From Armatimonadota bacterium (GTDB lineage: Bacteria; Armatimonadota; Fimbriimonadia; Fimbriimonadales; Fimbriimonadaceae): a stretch of DNA of 64,000 nucleotides. The stretch spans positions 62,001-126,000 of the forward strand of contig JAKOXK010000081.1 in the NCBI GenBank assembly GCA_029781035.1, read 5' to 3'. How positions within the stretch are numbered: position 1 is the stretch's first letter; every line of letters begins with the position of its first letter. Made by a program: the position numbers and the translations under genes. This document shows, in pieces, positions 58,942 to 64,000 of this stretch. Under the pieces are notes generated by a model, which was given only the letters and a program-made list of their open reading frames with translations, did no database searches and was not told the origin of the DNA.

Positions 58942-59613
58942 TTGGTCGTCGAGGACGAGCCCTCGATGTCCCGGCTTCTGGAGCAGGCGCTCCAGGAGTC
59001 GGGCTTTGATGTCTCTGTCGCTCCAAACGGATCGGAGGGCCTCAAGCGCGCCAGGGGCCACGACCTTCTCATCGTGGACGTCATGATGCCGGAGATGAAC
59101 GGCTTCGAGATGGTCCGGCAGTTGAGGGGCTCTGCCGAAATGATCCCGGTGCTGTTCTTGACAGCCCGTGGCGGACTCGACGACCAAGTGAAGGGCCTGG
59201 ACCTTGGTGGCGACGACTACCTGGTCAAGCCCTTTGTCTTGGAGGAACTGCTGGCCCGCCTCCGTGCTTTGCTCAGGAGGTCACGGGCTAACCAGGACGT
59301 CCTCGAGTACGACGACCTCCTGATGGACACCCGATTGCGTTCAGTGAAGCGGAACGATCGGTGGATAGACTTGTCGAGAACGGAATTCGCCCTTCTAGAA
59401 ACGTTCATGCTGAACCCAGGCATAGTCCTGTCCAAACCAAGGCTGTTCGAACTCGTATGGCACGAAGACAATCCTCGCGACCCGAACCTCATTGAGGTGT
59501 ACATGAACTATCTCCGAACGAAGTTGGAGGCCATGGGACGCCCCCGGCTGATCCACACGGTCAGGGGCAAAGGGTACGTCTTGGAGGTGAGGCACGGTCA
59601 GCCACAAAGCTAG
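58942..59613 (+). CDS. OmpR-family response regulator (start uncertain, slightly upstream possible)
   Basis: VVEDEPSMSRLLEQALQESGFDVSVAPNGSEGL...LIVDVMMPEMNGFEMV...LLETFMLNPGIVLSKPRLFELVW. Confidence 0.93.
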   Translation: MVVEDEPSMSRLLEQALQESGFDVSVAPNGSEGLKRARGHDLLIVDVMMPEMNGFEMVRQLRGSAEMIPVLFLTARGGLDDQVKGLDLGGDDYLVKPFVLEELLARLRALLRRSRANQDVLEYDDLLMDTRLRSVKRNDRWIDLSRTEFALLETFMLNPGIVLSKPRLFELVWHEDNPRDPNLIEVYMNYLRTKLEAMGRPRLIHTVRGKGYVLEVRHGQPQS

Positions 59614-59620
59614 GCTCGGT

Positions 59621-60889
59621 TTGGTTTCCGCGGGGGTTGCGGCCTTTGTGCTGGCGATCGTGTTCTCGGTCGTAGTATGGCTTTCCCGATCGTCCGCAAT
59701 GTCCCAGAAGCGGAGCGAACTCGCTGCAGCTTTTCGCAGCGCGTCAGGCGACCCCGTGAGCCGGTTCGACGCCTCCGAGTTTCACGAAGACCACCCAAGG
59801 ATGGCCGCCACCGTGTTCGACAAGTCTGGCAAGGTCGTCGCCTCTACAGGGCCCGTAGCTTCAGATGAGCTCGGCTTCCGGATCGAAGGCGCAACAGCGT
59901 ACTATGGCGGCACCTTGGTGGGAGGACGCCTTGTCCTCTCGACTAACTGGGCAGACACCGAACAGGGCTTGCAGAGGCTGGAGTTGGTCCTGTGGTCTAT
60001 ATGGCTTCCGTTGTCCTTCCTGGTTGGAGCTTCGACTTGGCTCGCCGCTCTTTCGGTCTTCAGGCCGCTGCAACGTCTGAGCGACCAGGCTGCGGAAATC
60101 AGCGGCTCAAGTAGGGACGAGCGCCTCGCAACAACTGACCGCGCCGAGTTCGGAGCGTTTGCGGAACACCTCAACGGCATGTTGGACCGTATCCGTCAGT
60201 CAGTCCACCGAGAAGAGAAGTTCGCGGTGGACGCAGCACATGAACTTCGAACCCCACTGGCAATCATGCGGACACGAGTCGAGACGACCCTGCTCAGGGA
60301 GAGGTCCTCCGAGGAGTACATTGCGTCCCACAAGGCCCTGCTAGGTGAGATCGACCGTCTGACGCGCATCGCCTTGTCACTCCTTCAATCGACACGTGCG
60401 GCTGACCCGGTTACGGAATCGACAGAGCTTTCTAGCGTAGTCGGAGAAGCAGTGTCTGGATGGACGGACCGGTTTGCCGAACATCGCGTCGAACTCCGTC
60501 ACACCCTTGATGTTGCCTATGCCAGTATCGAACCTGCTGAAGTCAGGATCGTCCTCGACAACCTCTTGGACAACGCCCTCCGTTTTAGCGATCCGGACTC
60601 ACAAGTTGACGTGAAGCTGAGGGTCACACCTGATGGGGGCTCGCTCTTGACTGTCGAAGACGAGGGCCCCGGAATCGAGACTAGCCTTCACGAAGCCGTT
60701 TTCGAGCGGCTTTTCAGAGTGGACAACCACCGGAACAGGAGTAACGGGGGAAGCGGGATCGGTCTCGCGGTCAGTCGGCGGATCGTCGAGGCACGGGGCG
60801 GCGCCCTCGCCTGCGAAAACCGAGACCCGAGGGGTGCCCGGTTTGTTTGCCGGCTGCCTCGCGCCGAAGTCGAGGCGACCAGGACATGA
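59621..60889 (+). CDS. Sensor histidine kinase
   Basis: FAVDAAHELRTPLAIMRTRVET; NLLDNALRFS; VEDEGPGIE; GGSGIGLAVSRRIVEARGG. Confidence 0.94.
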   Translation: MVSAGVAAFVLAIVFSVVVWLSRSSAMSQKRSELAAAFRSASGDPVSRFDASEFHEDHPRMAATVFDKSGKVVASTGPVASDELGFRIEGATAYYGGTLVGGRLVLSTNWADTEQGLQRLELVLWSIWLPLSFLVGASTWLAALSVFRPLQRLSDQAAEISGSSRDERLATTDRAEFGAFAEHLNGMLDRIRQSVHREEKFAVDAAHELRTPLAIMRTRVETTLLRERSSEEYIASHKALLGEIDRLTRIALSLLQSTRAADPVTESTELSSVVGEAVSGWTDRFAEHRVELRHTLDVAYASIEPAEVRIVLDNLLDNALRFSDPDSQVDVKLRVTPDGGSLLTVEDEGPGIETSLHEAVFERLFRVDNHRNRSNGGSGIGLAVSRRIVEARGGALACENRDPRGARFVCRLPRAEVEATRT

Positions 60890-61208
60890 ACTGCACGAAC
60901 GTAGCGAGTCGTCGCAAAACGGAGCGATACTCGTTGGTGCCTTCACTGGTCGACTGTAACACGGCAGTCGTCGCACCCAGACGGGTCTGACAAGAGCATA
61001 GGGCTAGGTTCTTGGCCGACCAGGGATCAATCCCGATTCGCATGTGCCATTCTCGCGCTTCGTATAACCTGTGCATTGTCCATTGAACGATTGGGGATGC
61101 CCGAATGTGTCCTGGCCAGCTACGGTTCGGATTCCAAAGTCTTCGGATCTGAATGAGTCGGCCCTGTCTCTGCCACCTTGGCCCACGATCGAACTCCAGG
61201 GAGCACAG

Positions 61209-61234
61209 GAAATACAAACGGTCGTTTGTATTTC
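61209..61234. promoter_or_regulatory. Perfect 26-bp palindrome upstream of serine recombinase
   Basis: GAAATACAAACG-GT-CGTTTGTATTTC ending 17 bp before the ATG at 61252. Confidence 0.7.
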
Positions 61235-61251
61235 TTCGGGTAGGATAGGGC

Positions 61252-62016
61252 ATGGCCAAGTCTAGACGCAAACTGCACCGACCCGAATCAGATGCCGTGA
61301 GCGTGGTTGGTTACATCCGAGTCTCCACCGACAAGCAGGCCGACTCCGGCGCCGGGCTCGAGTCGCAGCGGCAAGCGATTGAAGACGAGGTCGGACGGCG
61401 CGGCTGGACGGTCTCAAGCATGGTGACAGACGAGGGACTGAGTGCCAAGGATCTGAACCGTCCCGGCCTCCAAGAGGCTCTGGAGTTACTCTCACGCGGA
61501 AAAGCGAATGCACTGGTCGCCGCCAAGCTTGACCGCCTGAGCCGATCGGTCGGCGACTTCTGCCAGTTGGTCGACCTGGCTTCCCGCCAAGGATGGAAAC
61601 TGGTCGTCCTCGACGTCAACGTGGACACGTCGACGCCGGTTGGCGAGATGGTCGCCAACGTGCTCGTGTCGTTCGCCCAGTTCGAGCGAAGGCTCATAGG
61701 ACAGCGGACTAAGGAGGCGTTGCGGGTCAAAAGAGAGCAGGGCATCGTCGGCGGTCGCCGGGTGTCTGTAGACAAGGTCACTGCACGCCTCATCCAGGTG
61801 CTCCGGTCACGCGGCATGACATACGCGCAGATCGCTGACCACCTGAACCTAGCTGGAAAAGCGACACCGATGAACGGCAAGAAGTGGTACCCGGCGTCAG
61901 TACGACAGATCGTTGTGCGACTTGATAGGCACACCGAAAAAGTACCAGTAGTGCGCCCAGTTAACTTCGGCGGCTTTCCGGCTCCCACAAATGTCACTAG
62001 GTACTCTTCACGCTGA
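61252..62016 (+). CDS. Serine recombinase (resolvase/invertase family)
   Basis: VVGYIRVSTDKQADSGAGLESQRQAIEDEVGRRGW; ALVAAKLDRLSRSVGDF; FAQFERRLIGQRTKEAL. Confidence 0.93.
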   Translation: MAKSRRKLHRPESDAVSVVGYIRVSTDKQADSGAGLESQRQAIEDEVGRRGWTVSSMVTDEGLSAKDLNRPGLQEALELLSRGKANALVAAKLDRLSRSVGDFCQLVDLASRQGWKLVVLDVNVDTSTPVGEMVANVLVSFAQFERRLIGQRTKEALRVKREQGIVGGRRVSVDKVTARLIQVLRSRGMTYAQIADHLNLAGKATPMNGKKWYPASVRQIVVRLDRHTEKVPVVRPVNFGGFPAPTNVTRYSSR

Positions 62017-62194
62017 CTCTGATCGCTACTCTACGAGTCGTTGGCAGCACAAAGGGGTTGACTGGTTTCAACCTGGGGATTGGTGGCGCGAGTCGCTTCT
62101 CGGAGGATGGCCCCACCCCTCCCCCCTCCCCCGGTGGAGCTGGGGCGTACGACCTGGGCAGCACCGAATCACGCTTGAAGCCGAACATGCTGAC

Positions 62195-62884
62195 TCACTG
62201 ACGAATACACTTCTTGAGCGCCTCGGCTACCGAATGGCCACCGCAGTCGTACATAGTCATACCTACGCTTCCACCGTCAGGCCTCTTCCGTTTCTTGGCT
62301 GCTTTCTCCACGCGTTTGAGTGGACGGACTAGTTTGGCAATCTCGACCGGCTGCCCTCGAATCTCCAAGAGGGCGTCAGCCTTTGCCTTCGGCCCTCTCG
62401 TTCCCCAGAAGCGGCCCATGTTTCTGTAGCCCTCAGGGATCTGATTCTGCGGGTGATCGGGGCGCTTCAGCATATACTGGACCAAAGCGTCGTAGACCCT
62501 GATGGGTTTTGAATAGACGTTGACGTGGCTCGACCCTGTGGCACTTGCCCAAACTCGAGAAGCTTCACCCTCGTTGAGCGGGCCAGTCATCAGCATGTGA
62601 AAGTGCGGTTTCCCCGAGCTGAACTCCTGCTTCCAGAACAAAGAGACACCCTGCCTGACCACCCATAGGGCGAAGCGGTCGAGAGCCAACTTGGCAAGTC
62701 GGTCGTCGAGGACAGGCCGAGGGAAGGTCAGCCCGACAGCCCATGAATAGCAGGTTGCGTTACGTAGGTGGAGTAGGGCGCGCCGTCGGCTCTTGCGGCT
62801 GAACTCCCTGATGACCCTGGGCTGTTCTGTCGGTCGGGCTTGCGCAAGGACTGGCCGGGGCCGAGCTGCCTTGCGTCTGGTCAC
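62195..62884 (-). CDS. HUH-type rolling-circle replication initiator-like protein
   Basis: FWKQEFSSGKPHFHMLMTG (HUH-like HFH), VYDALVQYMLKRPDHPQNQIPEGYRNMGRFWGTRG typical of phage/plasmid Rep; GTG start inferred. Confidence 0.72.
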   Translation of the reverse strand: MTRRKAARPRPVLAQARPTEQPRVIREFSRKSRRRALLHLRNATCYSWAVGLTFPRPVLDDRLAKLALDRFALWVVRQGVSLFWKQEFSSGKPHFHMLMTGPLNEGEASRVWASATGSSHVNVYSKPIRVYDALVQYMLKRPDHPQNQIPEGYRNMGRFWGTRGPKAKADALLEIRGQPVEIAKLVRPLKRVEKAAKKRKRPDGGSVGMTMYDCGGHSVAEALKKCIRQ

Positions 62885-62954
62885 GACGCAGTCCCTCGCC
62901 AGGACCTGGATTCCATCCCTTCCATCCTGTGTGTCGAGTGGTGGCCTAGTATTG

Positions 62955-63161
62955 TCAAGGAAATGTGGGCCCCTGTTGGGTTCCAGCTTCAGCCTGCCGG
63001 GCGATCCATTTTTCGAGCTCAAGGTAATGGACGCGCCTACTTCGCCTGCCAGCCAGATACACGCTCGGTATTTCGCCGGAGGCAACGAGTTGGTAGGCGA
63101 GTGACTTGCCGATGCCGAGAATCTCGGCGACTTCCGTAATCCTGTAGAACGCTTTCTGCAT
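62955..63161 (-). CDS. Excisionase/AlpA-like HTH DNA-binding protein
   Basis: MQKAFYRITEVAEILGIGKSLAYQLVASGEIPSVYLAGRRSRRVHYLELEKWIARQ. Confidence 0.82.
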   Translation of the reverse strand: MQKAFYRITEVAEILGIGKSLAYQLVASGEIPSVYLAGRRSRRVHYLELEKWIARQAEAGTQQGPTFP

Positions 63162-63252
63162 CGATTGTCCTGTCTGGCGCTCAGGCCGAAGACACTGTAC
63201 TTCCATTGATGTGCCAGAATAAAGTATCTTTCCATAGCGTTTACGTAGCACA

Positions 63253-64000
63253 TGACCAATCCACCTAGACTCACTCCTTATTCGGCCGCCTGGTGGGTGC
63301 AGGCGAGCGGGTACTCCTGGCTGCCTGATGCGTGGCCAACGGAGACGACGCTTGTGACGAACACGGAGCTTCTGACCAGCACGCAAGACGGAACCGACGT
63401 GTTCTGCTTCGAACCGTCGACCCTCAAGGAGCCCATGGGCAACCCATCAGGATGGTTGGTGCTAAATGAGGATGGCGAAGGGGGCTTTGAACCGAACGGG
63501 TGGTGTTACGACCCGCTCTCAGTTCCGGGACTGCACCGCCGATTTTCCTCCCTGCCCATCGAGTCGGGCGCCATCGGCAAATTTGCATGTGAATACGGCC
63601 TCTTGGGCAGGTGTGTCCAGCAGCTTTTTGAGCATGACAAGGACAAGAGGCAGTTGCGATGGGGGGAAAGCGCCACTATGTGGGTCAGGGAGATCCTGGC
63701 AATGCGAGACATGATCGACGTGTGGGACGCAGTTTCGGGACGTGCCAAGTCTCCTGAAACCCAGGTTCATGAGATTCTGCGTTTCACTGGATCATCGACC
63801 GTAGAGCTGGTCGGAGGCAACTGGGACAAATTGGGTCTAGCCCACCTCCTCCCAGAGCGAGTCACAGAGTTCGTCTTCTGCGAACCGTCGAGGGTTCAAG
63901 CGGGGCCACCGTGGAAGCACATGGCGCGCAGATGGCTTGAGGTAGTCGTGACACGATCACTTCGAGAGGGTGCGCATCCAGTCGTCGTCTCCGGTCGTCG
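63253..64000 (+). CDS. Uncharacterised protein, partial (runs off window end; absent from ORF track)
   Basis: Manual translation open for 249 codons: MTNPPRLTPYSAAWWVQASGYSWLPDAWPTETTLVTNTELLTSTQDGTDVFCFEPSTLKEPMGNPSGWLVLNEDGEGGFEPNGWCYDPLSVPGLHRRFSSLPIESGAIGKFACEYGLLGRCVQQLFEHDKD... Confidence 0.7.

Noticed and set aside
1-64000. CRISPR array
   Set aside because: No set of identical 25-40 bp repeats with regular unique spacers was seen; the 21-bp array is degenerate and has no spacers.

Overview
This 64 kb window is high-GC, densely coding bacterial chromosome. It is mostly ordinary housekeeping and metabolic genes: Liv ABC transporter, smpB, dapF, hfq-miaA, apt, cydAB, clpC, a split methylmalonyl-CoA mutase with its GTPase, and an RND efflux operon with a two-component system. 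Several blocks are less ordinary. (1) At 27.8-35.2 kb, a molybdenum cofactor cluster holds a canonical MoaA plus a second MoaA-like protein that has lost all three radical-SAM cysteines and the GGEP motif but keeps the C-terminal Cys triad. Next to it is a MoaE-ThiF/MoeB fusion whose E1-like domain appears to lack the usual ATP-site residues. (2) At 35.4-42.8 kb, a multiheme cytochrome cluster contains a decaheme MtrA/DmsE-like protein, an MtrB/PioB-like barrel, an octaheme lipoprotein, a multiheme-c/cytochrome-b fusion and two paralogous monoheme/EF-hand-like cytochromes. This looks like a trans-outer-membrane electron conduit. A palindrome ATGAC-N4-GTCAT lies upstream of moaA and of two cytochrome genes, close to a Crp/Fnr-type regulator. 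(3) At 18-21.3 kb there is a 21-bp degenerate tandem repeat, an orphan Mu gp29-like (DUF935) portal protein, and three regularly spaced intrinsic terminators with no convincing ORF between them. (4) At 49.6-51.0 kb a decayed island carries the 3' half of a tRNA-Thr(CGU), a transposase C-terminal fragment and an HsdR C-terminal fragment. (5) At 61.2-64 kb there is the edge of a mobile element: serine recombinase behind a perfect 26-bp palindrome, HUH Rep, excisionase-like HTH, and an open-ended unknown ORF missing from the supplied track. All calls are by eye from the sequence and supplied translations; no searches were run.
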